A stretch of DNA of 64,000 bases from Chamaea fasciata (GCA_029207755.1 JARCOQ010000003.1:93822646-93886645); one strand, 5' to 3'; numbered from the stretch's first letter, positions 35,801 to 48,955 are shown. Notes: generated by a model from the sequence alone, not told the origin. Translations and numbers: made by a program.

Positions 35801-38587
35801 TTTGCCAAGACACAATGGCATGAAAACAGTAGGCTGAGGACAAGATTACTGAGTTCCTTTGCCAGCATCCTTGCTGGTTTCCTCTTCAGTCTCCATCAAG
35901 CTAATATTTTCTTCTGACTTTTCTATTTTGAGGCTTTGAGATAATGATTAGGTCATTAGGTCATCTTAATAAAGGCCACTGAGATATACAGAAAACAAAC
36001 TAAGGAAATGCAGGCCATTTTAATGAAACAGAAATAGATGCACATATGTAGAATAAGTTTCTTGTTCATCATATCTGCTAAAAAAAAAACCCTATAATGA
36101 TAGAGAAGTAAAATTTCTGTAACAACTTTCACTGAAATATGTGAAATAAGACATTTGCTGTTATAAAATCAACAGCTTGGGAGCCATTTTGAAAATGTCT
36201 TCAATGGCTTCATTCATCATTCATTTCAGATAAATTAAAAATTTCTCCATACTTCTGCCTTTTTATTTTGTTGTTTTTTTTTTTTGAGACTCATTGTCAC
36301 TACTACCCATGAACCTGGATTCAGCTGTCCAGTCCTTTGTTACAGATTACTCCAATTCAGTCAGTGGGTTTAGCATAGAGAAATCTACAACTTCTGGGTC
36401 CTTAACATGGATTAAACCACGTTATTAAACTATGGTTATTGAACAACTGACTATAATGAAAACAACTTGCTTAATTTCCAGTTCCTACTAATTAAAATTC
36501 CCTTAAGTACTCTGAATTTTTGTTTTCCTCATACTGTACAATTTCTTCTTCTCCATGAAGGCACCACAACTAAAATTCCACAGCTTCAGCGGTAACCAGA
36601 GCACAATTAAAATTGTGCATTCCCTGCAAACAACCAAATGCAAAAGCATTTAGTTGTAGTTCTAAAGTTAATACTTTGCTGTCTCCATTAATTATAAAAA
36701 GCCAAAGTTTTGCTACAAACATCTGTCTTAAGACAATGTAAGGAAGACAAGCTTTGGATGTGTTATATAAAAGCATTTAAGAGCAGTATTACATTATTAA
36801 AGGGAAAGCTGCCTTTAAAACTGGAATTCATCAATATTCACCCTTTAAGACATTTGACTAGTACATAAGTGACCTTCAAATAGGTTATGAATCTTCAGTG
36901 TAGGATGCATAACAAGTCATGGTCAATTAATACACCACAGAGCTCATAATCATGGAGATTATTGCCTGATCTGGAGAAAACAGTCAAGGGCATTACTGCC
37001 TAATTTAGCTTCACAGTCAAATTGATAACTTCAGGACCTCCAGTACCCAGAAACCAGAGCAATGAGCACTCTGGAAACACACACAGATGTCTAATAAACA
37101 GTGATGCTCTATAATGATATTTAAAGATCTGTAAAACTTTAATAAAATAAATATTAGTGCCATAAATGGCATTTCATAACCTTGCTAACACAAAATTACA
37201 TGATCCAGAACTTTTCCCCTACTGCTATTTCTCAATAGAGGGCTGTCACCCAAGACAAATAGTTTAACTCTGGGTTTCTGCAGAAGCATTGCCTAAGAAA
37301 AGTGTCCAGGTCCTCACTGGAATAGGCCACTACATGCCTCAGACCAGGCAACCATTAGAAATACTCTTATAGCTCTTCAGAGTTGCAGATTAAGCAAACA
37401 CCATGCATTGTACCACTCTTCCATATCTCACTTTGATCAGCTCAACTAGAGAAAAGGCAACAGGGGACAGATAAAAAGCATAACCTTAAAATAAAAAAAA
37501 CTTAAATATGAGGCTACATTTTCTTAAATTTAGACTGTGTAAGAGTGCATTGATTTTAATGTTTATATTTTATTTCTGTAGAGGCCCTGAACATCATTAA
37601 AACTCTTCTCATTAATATCCACTGTAATTTTTGTGGATGGTTTTTCACAGCAAAGATGACCTTCCCTCCTTGCTCCACACCCCCAAAAAGTCAGATGAAA
37701 ACTTTCAGTACTAAATTATAATTGATTGTTTTTTCTAAGTTAGAAATCAGTTTTCCATATGTCCTGAAGCAGATGAAAATAAATGAATAATAAATAAGAA
37801 TGCTTTATACTTGCTGTATTTGGAGCCTTTAATCTGAGGATTTTAATAGGGCTCTGAAAAGTATTTCCTAATTAACCTTCACTTTACTATGAACAAGACA
37901 AATCCTTGTAACTTTCCTTTTACCTCAGATGAAAAATAAGAGGAAATAAAGGAAAGAAAGTCTAGGTTTTTTTCTATTTTGTTCCCCCATGGTGGCTAAT
38001 AATCAATAAAGCACAGCATTTCTTTAAGGTATAACACCTCATTGTCATTCTTCACACACATAAATCACAGTGAAGCAATGTTCTAAATTCTAGTTAACTG
38101 TCCTGCCTGGAGGCAAGGGTCAAAGCCAAAATACTACTGGTACTCCTGTTAGTAAAGCCGTGAGGAGCCAATATAAGTAGTGGGTAAAATAATTCTCCCT
38201 CTTGCGCCTCAATGCTCTGAGCCACAGAAATATGAATAATGTCTCTTCAGAGAACTACCCAGAAGAAAAGATGCTGAGGTCAGTACTTCCTTGTTCCAAA
38301 GGAAATCATCACTGCTGTCATCACAGGACTGAGGACTCTGCATGGCTCAATGGCAGGTACATTAAGACACATGAAAAGTGATCTGACCCTTTCAGACACA
38401 GGAGAAAACTCCCTGTCCTAAAAGAAGGACAAGTGGATAAACCAGATTGCTGGCACCATCATCCTCACCTTCCCCAGCAATATTAGGGATCAAGCAAAGC
38501 AGAGAGATCTGCAACACATACATTCTACTCAAATTAGTGCCTTGTTTGGAATGCTCTGAAACTGTTTTCTAGCAAAAATTACTATTC
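32851..38587. other. Long AT-rich unique stretch
   Basis: No gene or repeat family is recognised in 5.7 kb. Small splice-like pairs occur (for example 35206-35252, plus; 38327-38356, plus) with weak donors. A 69-codon open stretch at 33307-33513 (plus) includes NGYCLGEHTLDEKE but lacks any complete domain. Confidence 0.45.
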
Positions 38588-38690
38588 AAGGAAAAAAAAA
38601 CAAACAAAACCCAAACCTAACAAACCCCACCAAACAAAAAGCACAAAAACAACAACCCCAACAAAAACAACTACCTCTACCACCCCCATC
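38588..38690. repeat. A/C-rich low-complexity tract
   Basis: About 100 bp made almost only of A and C on the plus strand, with CAAA, CCAAA and CAACA units and no strict period. A similar tract in the same orientation lies at 42421-42597. Confidence 0.85.
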
Positions 38691-39674
38691 CTCGCAGCCT
38701 GACTCAGCTATTCTGTGCTGTTAATCCAATAGCTTGGCTGCACTGTTACTTTCCAGTGTAACTTCTCTCACACCAGGCAGGTTGAATTGACAGAAATGAT
38801 CTCAAATTCTGATGGTGCAGCATTCATGTCAGTCAAATTCAATAGATATTGATTCCTCCTTCTCCCTTTTCCATGAAGTGCTGAAGTAGGCTAGGGGTCA
38901 AGGAAAGAATAAAGGAATTTTGGAGATTATTTGAGATAAAACTCTCCTTTGTCAGGCACAGAAAAGGGAAAAGTCATCTTGATTGCTGAAAATGCTGACT
39001 GAAAATCCCCATGTCAGGTCTCACACTGATGACAGTGAAAAGTAGGAAACAACATGGTTTTTCATGCACCCTGTCATCAGACAGTAAATCATGAAGTTAA
39101 ATGCTCAAGGTTCAAAAATTATTAAAGGTAACAGTAAAGGGAATTTTATAAAAACAAAGCATAACTTATATGAAAAGTTTAAAACACCTATTAGGTATAA
39201 TTCATACAATCAAAACAGTAGTCAGAACATGTGGCTATGTATTCAAAATGTACATGCACATGACACATAAAATAATATATCTCTGACTCTAAACTAAAAA
39301 TAAAATTTCATGGAAGAAGTAGTAATCATCTTATTTATTTAAAAATTGAGTTGGATCACAACACTATCCTTATTAAAATTCTGTATTTGTTTATCTGAAA
39401 CACTTGTGTTGAATGCTGAGAAATGAAGACTGACAGATCCAAAACCAGATATGATTATAACATTCCATGCATTACCCTACAAAACTCAAATATTTTCTGC
39501 AATTTATTTACTGATCTGTTGAATGTTTTTAGTTGCTTTGAGTATTAGCTACTGGAAGACAGATCATCTTATTATAAGAGCCGAAATTATATATAAATGT
39601 TGTTTGTTTTTAAATCTGAAGCCTAAACAATTACCTAACTACAAAATTTGTCCCTCAGGCTGAAGTTAAACACT
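38691..39674. other. Unique sequence
   Basis: No gene, repeat or RNA feature is recognised between the A/C-rich tract and the shared CR1 flank. Confidence 0.45.
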
Positions 39675-39760
39675 GTATTTGCCAGTACGCACATGCCGGT
39701 TATCAAGTTTGGTGTTTCCATATAGAAACTATTTTAACTGAGATACCTTTGCCTTCTAAC
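39675..39760 (-). repeat. ~85-bp flank shared with 22714-22796
   Basis: Starts gtatttgccagtacgcacat and ends at the CR1 tail. It corresponds to the segment beside the CR1 at 22797 in sequence, order and orientation. Unlike that copy, nothing CR1-like lies on its far side. Confidence 0.6.
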
Positions 39761-40570
39761 AGAGAATCCTAGAGTCATTTATGTTGGAAAAGACCCTGAA
39801 GACAACTGAGTCCAACCACAAACCCACCACTGCTATTCCTAGCTATTTCCCTAAGTGCCACATGTACACATCTTTTAAATATCTCCAGGGGTGGTGACTC
39901 AACCATTTCACTGGGAAGCCTCTTCCAATGCTTGACCACCCTCTTGATGAAGAAATTTTCCCTTGATATCAAATCTAAAGCTCCCCTGGTGCAACTTTAG
40001 GCCATTTCCTCTTGTCTTATCACTTGTTACTTGGAAAGAGAGACAGATCCCCACTTAGCTAACACCTCCTTTCAGGTAGTTGTAGAGAGCAGTAAGATTC
40101 TCCCTGAGCCTCCTTTTCTTCAGGCAAAAACCCCCCAGCTACCTCAGTCACTCTTCATCAGACTTGTGCTCCAGACCCTTCCCTAGCTCTGTTGCCCTTG
40201 TCAGGACTTGCTCCAGCACCTCAATGTCATTCTTGTAATCAGGGGCCGAGAACTGTACGCTGGGTTCCAGATGCAGCCTCACCAGTGCCAAGTACTGCCC
40301 CAGAGCTGCTGACCACACTATTGCTGACTCAGGCCAGGATGCCATTTGCCTTCTTGGCCACCTGGGCACACTCTGGCTCATGTTCAACTGCTGTGAACCA
40401 GCACCTCCAGGTTCTTTCCATGGGGCAGTTTTCAGCTACTTTATCCCCAGCCTATGGCACTGCAGGGGGTTGTTGAGACCAAAATGGAAGATCCAACACT
40501 TGTCCTTGTTGAACTTGGCCTCAGCCCACTTGCATTCTCTCCATCTTTTCCTGCCTTTATGAGTGAAGTA
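39761..40570 (-). mobile_element. CR1 LINE (minus), 3' UTR and end of ORF2
   Basis: Runs from agagaatcctagagtcattt (3' end) through 'ccctaagtgccacatgtaca', 'gggaagcctcttccaatgct', 'ttctccctgagcctcctttt' and 'gacttgtgctccagaccctt' into 'gatgccatttgccttcttgg' and 'ccacctgggcacactctggc', the C-terminal part of ORF2 (minus frame [12 protein letters not shown]). It is the same subfamily as the 22.8-kb copy, judged by shared indels and wording. It is 5'-truncated and carries small deletions. Confidence 0.92.
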
Positions 40571-42420
40571 CTCTTCTGTTAACTTTAGCTGCGGCTCATT
40601 AATGATTAGGGAAGGGATTGTTACACAGAGTGATAAATAAACTCAGCCCACTTAGGAAATAAGGCCACAAAAACAAGGCTACAAAACAAAACAGATGAGG
40701 GCAAACAGAACACATAGAGCTGAAGAACACAATTCAGGGCAACTGGATTATCAATATAAATGTACTCTTAAGGGAGATTCACAGATAGCTACTATTGCAT
40801 AGCATGACTGTATCAAAGCAAGATGTCATTAAGGCACCCTCACTAACAGTGCCTGCCAAGGACAGGTAGAGTGCAACCCATCAGAACTGTAACTCCTATC
40901 ACCCAGGAGCAGGAATGTAAGAGCTGAAATTGTTCACTGCATAAAAAATATTTACCAGGCAACAGTCAGGACAGAGATGGCTTGGAATGTGATAATGGAG
41001 CGGGAGGATGGCTGACTGTCTGGTACCTGCAGCGGATGAGATTTATCTCATACTTATCTCCAAGCAACAGTAGAATCTGCACTGTCTTTTTGCTTCAAGT
41101 GCCTCAACACCTGCTGTGACTCGGGAGCCATGCAGCCCAGGAGCAGGCTGTTTCAAAAGCGTTTGGCACTTCACTGTGCTGCCTCCCACCTGATCTAACT
41201 TGCCTTTGCTTGTGACTCATTTAGCCAACTAATCTCAGGAGAGGCAGGCTCCATCTCGTGCATTCCTGTTACTCTGGTGCTAGTTAACTTATGATGGATT
41301 CTAGTATGTTATGAGACATTGCTGATAGGATCAGATCAGCTTATTTTCGTAACCACCTTCACATGTCATTTTTGCAAAGACACAGGTGTTTATGTTTCCA
41401 TTATTCCACCTGTTTTACATCTCGTGTTGAAATAAGCCAGTCAGATTTGAACTGACTTTCCTCTCAGACCACTGGAACTATGCAATTTACCAGAGAGGGT
41501 TTAACTCCCCTTTATATCTTTTTCACCTCTGGATCACCTCTTTGTTAAGATGTTCATATAAAAACATATATAATCTCATTACATTGTCCCATTTTTTTCC
41601 CATACTACACTTCAGAATTGCAGTATGCTGTAGTTTTATATTAGTTCATCTGTTTTCGTATCTGAGGCTAAAAGGAGGAAGCCTCAGAACAAGAAGATTC
41701 AGAGGATAAGGCTTTCCATCTATAGTAGATATGTTATCTGCTGCCTCTTTCCTGTCTGTAAACTAACTCTGAAGTTCATGCTATTGGCACTTCTTTTTTC
41801 AGCATGATTCACTAGAAATATTTGCTATCTAGTATAGACTATCATATTATCCTGAAGTAACAGTGGCAAGTAGACATGTCAACTGGAGTAAGGTGTGGTG
41901 CTACAACCCAATACATACGTTCTTCCATTCAGTGTGGGTTATCAGGCTGGACACACTCACTAAAATCTGACCAGAATTACCCCACACATCTGGTTGGCTC
42001 ATGTGTGGGGAATAACTGTGACAGTCTGTTCTGATCTGTGTAAGCCTTGCTTAACATCACATGCAAAACACTTAAAAAATGTGTAAAATTCTCTTTCAAG
42101 TAACAGACTGGAAGAAACAAATGCATCCCTTTGGGGAGTGCCTTTAGTGTCAAAATTTCCAAAATGTCTAAAATCATTGTGTCTTGAATAGAAAGTTACC
42201 ATTTCAGTTTCTACTATATAATATTTTTGCTTTCTTTGCTAGAATTTACTTTCAAGAGTTATACTGCAGATAACAGTCAGACTATGTAGTTCATTGTTAT
42301 AAGCAGTAATAAAAGATGTTGCGCAAGCTGATTTTCTTCTTACTCTTCATAAACATCTGGAATGGTTAATATTTAAAGTATAAGACATATGAGAACCCTT
42401 TTGGAAAGAAATCCCCGGCA
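40571..42420. other. Unique sequence with a GATA-like palindrome
   Basis: 40850-41300 is less AT-rich than its surroundings and holds a 7+2+7 palindrome with two TTATCT sites (41036-41060). This could be a regulatory element, but nothing in a single sequence proves it. No gene is recognised. Confidence 0.4.
41036..41060. promoter_or_regulatory. Palindrome with paired GATA-type sites
   Basis: ATGAGAT-tt-ATCTCAT (41036-41051) is a perfect inverted repeat. TTATCTC begins at 41043 and again at 41054, one helical turn apart. GATA-factor sites (WGATAR, here read on the minus strand) are common by chance, so function is only a suggestion. Confidence 0.2.
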
Positions 42421-42597
42421 AATAAAACAACAACAACAAAAGCCACACACACACAAAAATCCCCAAAAAACCAACCAACCAACCGACAAAAACAAAAACA
42501 AAAAACCAAAAAACACAAAAAAACCCAAACAAACAAAAAAACCCATGAAAAAACCAAAAATCAACAACAACAACAAAAATCACCCCAACCAACCAAA
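42421..42597. repeat. A/C-rich low-complexity tract (CAA, CCAA, CAAAA units)
   Basis: About 175 bp almost free of G and T, with stretches of (CAA)n, (CA)n, (CCAA)n and (CAAAAA)n. The opposite strand yields long Phe/Val/Trp/Gly-rich open frames (such as 42634-42347), which are artefacts of the composition. Confidence 0.92.
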
Positions 42598-45258
42598 AGA
42601 AGATCTGTCTTATTTTGAAGAGGAGCTGTATCAAAATAGTGTGCTTCTACTTACAGATATATATTTGGAGTGTACAAACAGAAAGTTTATTCTTCTTCAG
42701 TTGTACTCTTTGGACTGCTTAGATAAGTGTTACACAATTATACCTTTGCATGCCTCTTAAAAAAACCCATGGTTGGTGTGATTTAAAGTTATCAATTTGT
42801 TCATACAGTTGTATTAGGGAACAGATTATCAGAATACTAAGAACACTTCAAAGAACAAAGAACAACCTTTATTACCTCAGTTGACTACTTCACCCTATAT
42901 AGAACTATGTTCAAATCAGGATATATTCAAACAATATTTTTTATTTTATCTAAGACTAACTTCCTTCAACAAGGAATAGCACAGATATTAAGGATCTAGA
43001 ATATAATCTTTTCAGAATAATGTTGTGGCAAAACATACAGCCTTCTTTGAGGTCATATTAAGGAGATCTGTCAGAATGGTGTAACTTTGTTTTTTTGTTT
43101 CATCCTGGAATATCAGTTCACAACAGAAATAAAAATTTCCAAATGGTTGAAAATATTAATACTGCAAATGCATATTTTTTCATATGAGACATTTAAATCT
43201 AAACCATCTTTTCTTTCTGACTTACTTGCAAGTAGTTACAGAACTTTTCAAAGAAAGAGCAACTAAAGATTAAGCATTTTAAGATGTTTGCTTCCAAATT
43301 AATTCCTAGCTTTCTACCTTTAAACATCAGAGGCAAAATTTTAACTACCATATTATTAGCTAAATACTTTACTAGGTGAGATTGCAGCTAAACATTGTCA
43401 GAATATGCTGCCACTGTTCTTCCATTGAAACAAACCATTTTGAAAGATACACTGCTCCCTAATCAATCAAATTCCTCTTGTTAATTAGAACTAAGGTATT
43501 AACAGATGTCCACATGTTCCTGGCAGGCACTTCACATTCTATAGTTTAAAGCATTTTGCTCAATTAATTAATTGTCTTTTTCATGTCTGTAACATGAAAT
43601 ACAAGCTTAAAAACCACAGGGAGATGATAATTAAATGAAGAGTATAATTATTAGTCTCTGTTGTATTGGCTATTTGCAAGAATGCAATCTCACCAAAATC
43701 GGGTTAGATGAAATCATAAAACACTTGTCTGCACTTTTAGCCTTGATGAGATTGTGATATTTATGTTCTCATAACATAAACTTCTCTCAGCTGATCATGA
43801 ACAACCAACCGAGAAAATATGTTTTGGTTTTTTACAACAGATATTGAAGTAATATAGCAGAAGGTTGTATGGAAAACAAAGAAGAGACATTTTGTTATTT
43901 ATGATCTCCCTCACAGCTGGCCAACTTTCCTCTCTTATTGAAACACCTATTAGTACGTTTTCTCCTGAGGACAATTCTCTCAGATGACTCCTCTCTTAAT
44001 ATCTGTTTTCTCAGCTTCAAAATATCAAGTTTACACTATTTTTTCTCATTTTGTGTCACATTAATTCATTCTTCAAAATAAAATTTTAAAAAAAACCCCA
44101 AAAGTGGTAACAGAAAAAAAAAAACTTACCCTAAAATCTGATTTGTACTTTTGTTAAAAACAGACGCTTTGTGGAATCCTAGTGCATTTTTACACTATTA
44201 GTAGACTGGTGGCCTAGAACGCAAATAAAATATCTGCCTTTGTTGACAGTGAAATAGCAAGTCCTTTTTGTTTGTTTGTTTGTTTGTTTGCATGCTTTCA
44301 GACTCAGTCTTCCACTTAGAATGGCTCAGTCTATTCCAGACTTTCCAGGTCCATCGACATCCACTGTACCATGCTAGCACCACGAATGTTTTAAAATGAG
44401 GGTGAATATAACTTAATCTATTTTTTTTAATATTGTTTAAGAATGGAACTAAGAAGCTGAACCTTGATTTCCAGTGATAGCTCCTATACTCTCCACACAT
44501 GCAGAGAGTAACAAGCAGCACACCTGAACATTTTGAAATGCATTAAACCTTTCTCAAGGGTGACTGCTGATAAGGGTGCAACATACCCAAAAGTAAGCAG
44601 TCAGCTTTTGGTCGATACTCTATTATTCAAGCTGGAGTTTGTTTGTGTGCTTTCCCTCTACTAGTGTATCCAGTCCTACTAACTGTTTTTTTTGTTCAGC
44701 TCCACTTCTTCTAAATGATCTACCATCTCTGCTGCATGCTGACCAATTATTAAATCATTTATTATATATCTTTCTGTCTGATAGAGAGTGCCCACATTTT
44801 CAGAATGACTCAGTTTGAATCCCATCTTTGCAGTTTAAGAACACTAGTTTTCTGCTGTTTGAAATAAATGAGCAATGCATCAAATTTATTTTACAGTACT
44901 TGGAAATGTAGATTTGCTGCTCCACAAGAGACTGGAAAAAGTCAAGCCCCATGTAAAAAGGTTCTCAACACAATTTTTGCCACACAAAACAGGTGGTAAC
45001 TAATGTATAGGGTGGTTGGAGAGCACAGAAATGAACACTGCAGAAGAAATCACTCAGGTTAGAAAGCACACATTGGAAAGATATGTTGGTTTTCTTTTGT
45101 TTGGACATTATATCTAATTTAAATTAATATCTACATTTATGAAGTCTTTGTAGAAACTGGTAACTATTGCTAAGCATAGTTAAAGAAAAAAGACCTCAAG
45201 TTCTGATCTTGATCCTTGTTTTTTGCAGCAGTTGCAATACAAAAAGATTAAGCCCGGG
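42598..45258. other. AT-rich unique sequence with a (TTTG)n tract
   Basis: Contains the (TTTG)n array at 44265-44290. No repeat family or gene is recognised. The 107-codon minus frame at 44521-44198 crosses the (TTTG)n array and is not convincing. Confidence 0.45.
44265..44290. repeat. (TTTG)n microsatellite
   Basis: Six TTTG units without interruption, preceded by ccttt. Short and probably variable in length. Confidence 0.9.
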
Positions 45259-45338
45259 GTTTATAATTATTATAAATAGCTTTATTTATAAATATAAATA
45301 ATAATATTTTATATAAAATAATTAATAAAATATTTAAG
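45259..45338. repeat. AT-only self-complementary tract
   Basis: About 80 bp that is almost pure A/T (ttataattattataaatagc…, aaatattataata-like blocks), with many overlapping short palindromes such as TTTATAAATAT, ATAATATTTTAT and AATAATTAATAA. It could unwind or extrude easily. Confidence 0.75.
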
Positions 45339-46951
45339 AAACAACCTAAAATATGTACTACCACTGAACACAAGGTTTGAAGTGTGAATAGCCAGCCTAC
45401 AAGTAGTGAAAATTACAGGCAACATAAAAATGATTTTTAGTATTTTATAATGCTAAAGTGTTTACAGTGTGTTGCACAATAATATTTAAAATGTCACAGT
45501 GCCAAAATTTGCAACAGCCAGAGCTGTTGCCACAGTAAAAAGTATGAACAAATGATGAAGAACACTGGAGAGACTCATCATGTCTGAAATACAGTAGAAA
45601 GTACAGCCAGGAATTGCCTTAAATTACTTATCCAGTCTCAGGCTGGGCAAGAAGCTGTAAAACTTTTAAATGTATGTGTGCGCCTGGATCTAGAATGTCT
45701 CTAGAATCACTCTCCAAGTGTGGTAAGTCCTTTCACACTTCCACTGACTTCCACATGAACAGGAGGCTCTCAGCCCCTGAGGAACTGCATTGCCATTGCC
45801 ATGACTGAGCTCATGCATCCAAATTAACAATGAGAATTTGGACCCAATGAAAGTGGTTTAGTTGGATTTAATGCGACAACTCATATGCACCTAAGGATCT
45901 GGGTCTAATTCAGTAAATAAAGATTGATTTCCAAGCATAATTACCATGCTAGAAGTAAAAATCCTGTCATAGAAGTGGTTTACTTAAACAAATATGAGGC
46001 CTACAACAGAACAGCAGTTGGCTATAAAGAACTAAGAAACTGGTTCCTGTTCTGAAACAGGAATGCAAGGCTGTTCCTTGGATAAAGCAATGCTTGCTTC
46101 TGTTTTTTTAACTGACAAAATAAAATATAGTAGGAAGGATTTAAAAATCACTTATATTGATTAAACAATTGTGGCAATTCCAAGGTCCTATTATTCATTT
46201 AGTTCATAAATTTCAGTACAGTTCTGCTGAGTCACACAAATGGAAAACCTGGCCAACCAGATGGATATATGACTCGATTAGTATATTGAGACAAAACATC
46301 CTGTTATGTTTCTGCAACACAGCTTAGCTTATTGATTTGAATACATGGATTGTACAATTCAGATAGAAGAAACAAAGACAGCAGTGTTACTTGGGACAGC
46401 ACACAGGCACAAGGGGCAGTAGGTAAATGACCAAAGACTAATCACAAGAGAGATGTGCCCCAAACTATGCCTACAGAAAAGAACACTAATGTCACCTACA
46501 GCAGTCTGACAAAAAACATTGTTAGTCATTTTATGACTAACTTCTAAAAATTCTACTTTTATTAGACATGCCTGTTTTTAAATCTGCAGCCTGGAACAAC
46601 AACATCAATACACAAATATACTCAACAATCAATTAGATCCCACTTGGATACAAACAGTCATACACAGTGAACTTCATACACTATTTATGCATATATACAA
46701 CCAACAGACTTGTTATAATGTATGATCATACAAAAAGGGGATCTTCGTCATCCCTGACAATACACATGTGCAGATAGGAAATACTCCTACTTTGTCCTTG
46801 ATCAGCCTGTGAAATTTGTACTCATTCCTTTAAAAGGAGTAATAGTTATCTCCTAGGAAGAGGCAGAAACTGCACATTTCTTTGAGAAATGCAGCAGCCT
46901 CTGTTACTGCATGCCAAAGACATGGGCTAAAAGAGAAAAAAGAGAACACAC
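45339..46951. other. Unique sequence
   Basis: 45720-45900 is less AT-rich and could be a conserved non-coding element or an unrecognised old repeat. No gene is identified. Confidence 0.45.
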
Positions 46952-47008
46952 CTGCATCCTGCAGCTCAAAGAGAGCCCGAATGATTGATTGCTTAGAGCA
47001 GCAAAGGG
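46952..47008 (-). other. Candidate 57-nt exon
   Basis: On the minus strand a strong acceptor (tctcctgttgctctgctcacag) is followed by 57 nt and then GCAG|gtgtgttct. The length is a multiple of three and two frames are open: PFAALSNQSFGLSLSCRMQ in phase 0, and LCCSKQSIIRALFELQDA in the shifted phase. The donor has U rather than A at +4 but is acceptable. It is on the same strand as the candidates at 887-919 and 62134-62262, so the three could belong to one long transcript, but I cannot show that the frames join. No domain is recognised. Confidence 0.25.
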
Positions 47009-48949
47009 CTGTGAGCAGAGCAACAGGAGATACTGCCAAGGACCAATAAGCACATCAGCGAGGAGATGACTGAAAGCAAAGATCATCCTGCAAGGTCACA
47101 GGAAGAAGAAGGTCACTGATTTATAAACCTTGTATTTCCATTCTGCTTCATCTGGCCACTTGGAGTTTTCTATTGCTTTTATTAATTATTTCAGATTGTA
47201 GCCTAGGAGAATCTGGCTTTTTGAACTTCAAAGCCATTTGGATCCTCTTTGGAAAGCTCTTTATAAGGAAAAGGCTCAGGCCTCACTGCCTTAAAGTTCT
47301 GGCAGTTTTGGTTCTCTCACAGCTCTCAGTTCACAATGAAAAGCTTAATAGAAAGTACACTTTTCCACAAGGAAGATAATGTCTTTTACAAACTATAGAA
47401 TAGAACCATTGGCAAGTACGACATAAAGGGCTCACCTGAGTATGTACTGGAACTCCTACGGATTTGATTTACTCTGCCTTGTGATTCTCCATTCACGAAG
47501 CTACTCTTATAAAGGATAGAGGTGCACTAATATCAATGATACAAAAAGTCCAGGCAAAGGAAGCATAGCAAGTGTGTCAGCAGTAAACCAACTGTGAAGC
47601 ACTGAAGCTGGAGTCCAAGCTGGGATAACTAATAACACACTGCCTTTAAATACAGATGCCTGTAACTGTGCCAGCAATCTGTGAATTTGCACAGCTAGAA
47701 CTGTACTTTACTGCCTTAGATGCAGCTTTCTGATATGAATTTTCATTTGCAGTATTTGGCCTTTATCCTCGCACTTTTCATTTGGAGAAAAGTCAAGCTG
47801 AAACCATTTGAAGTGTACCCACAAAAGCTACCATAGAATAAATCTCCAAACATATACTTTTTAAAAAATCAAATTTTTAAAGAATATTACTATGATCAAA
47901 GAGTTCAGGTTCCTCATCAGCTTTAGATGGTATGGATTACCATAAATCTTAAGTGAATTGTATTATTGTGTTGCTTATTTGACAACTCTTCTTACTATTC
48001 ACCAGTGTAAAATGTTCTGCAAATACAAAGCACTATCTAAGAATGCTGCACATGTGCAATTATATGCTCTTGGAAGTTGTCAATTTAACATTAGCATACT
48101 GGTAAGGATAAGAGAAAGTAGAGAAGGAAAATATCTTTCCAGAGAAAAATTCTCTTGATGTCAGTAAAGAAAATTTCCGGTGAGATTAATGTTCTAGAAA
48201 ACAGAAGATTTGGCCCATCCTTTTAAAGATTACTTAGTTGAAAAAAGGGAAAAAAGCAATTTCCTAGTACCGAGTTTTGAGATTTTCAGAGCAGATATAG
48301 CTATATTTACTCTGTAAAGGAAGATGTGCAAACAAGTCCCCTTGCCCAAACTTAAAAAAAGCAATTTATTTGACTAAAGAAAGATTCTCTATAAAAACTA
48401 GAGTATTTGTATAAATAAATATTAAAAACATTCAAACCGTATAATACTCTGAATTGGTAACTGACATATAAGTAGAAAAAATAAAATATTAGGCTGGATT
48501 AAGAGTTTTCTGACTTTACTAATAAGAAACTTCTCATTTAAGTTCAAAATTAAGTTTGAAGAAATTTTTTCAAAAATATTAATGATTTATTCTTCTAGAG
48601 CAGCTGTGCAATTTGGGAACGAAATTGATGAAAATTAACTTTTACATATTTCTGAGATTTTCTCTGGAAACTGAACAGATATTTAAAAGTCTTATACTGG
48701 AGATGAACATGAATTTACCCTGCCTCTAATTGTACAGAGTCACTTAAGTAAGGAACACAGAGGCGTTCAATTTTGTTCACCTACAAAATGACAGATTCCT
48801 CACAGTTCTTGGTCAACAACAGGAGCAGGGGTGGCAGCTATGGCATTCCCAACCATATGGCAAAACTCAGCTTAGCTTATTTCCATGAAAGGCCAGTAGT
48901 CTATTCAGTCATAGGATCACAAAGAGGCAGAAAGCTTCTGTGACTGGGG
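47009..48949. other. Unique sequence
   Basis: No repeat or gene is recognised. 47009-47360 is less AT-rich than average and would be the upstream flank of the candidate exon at 46952-47008. Confidence 0.45.
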
Positions 48950-48955
48950 TTTTTT

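Noticed and set aside
42347..42634. Phe/Trp/Val-rich open frames (minus), apparent membrane protein
   Set aside because: Pure artefact of reading the A/C-rich low-complexity tract on its complementary strand.
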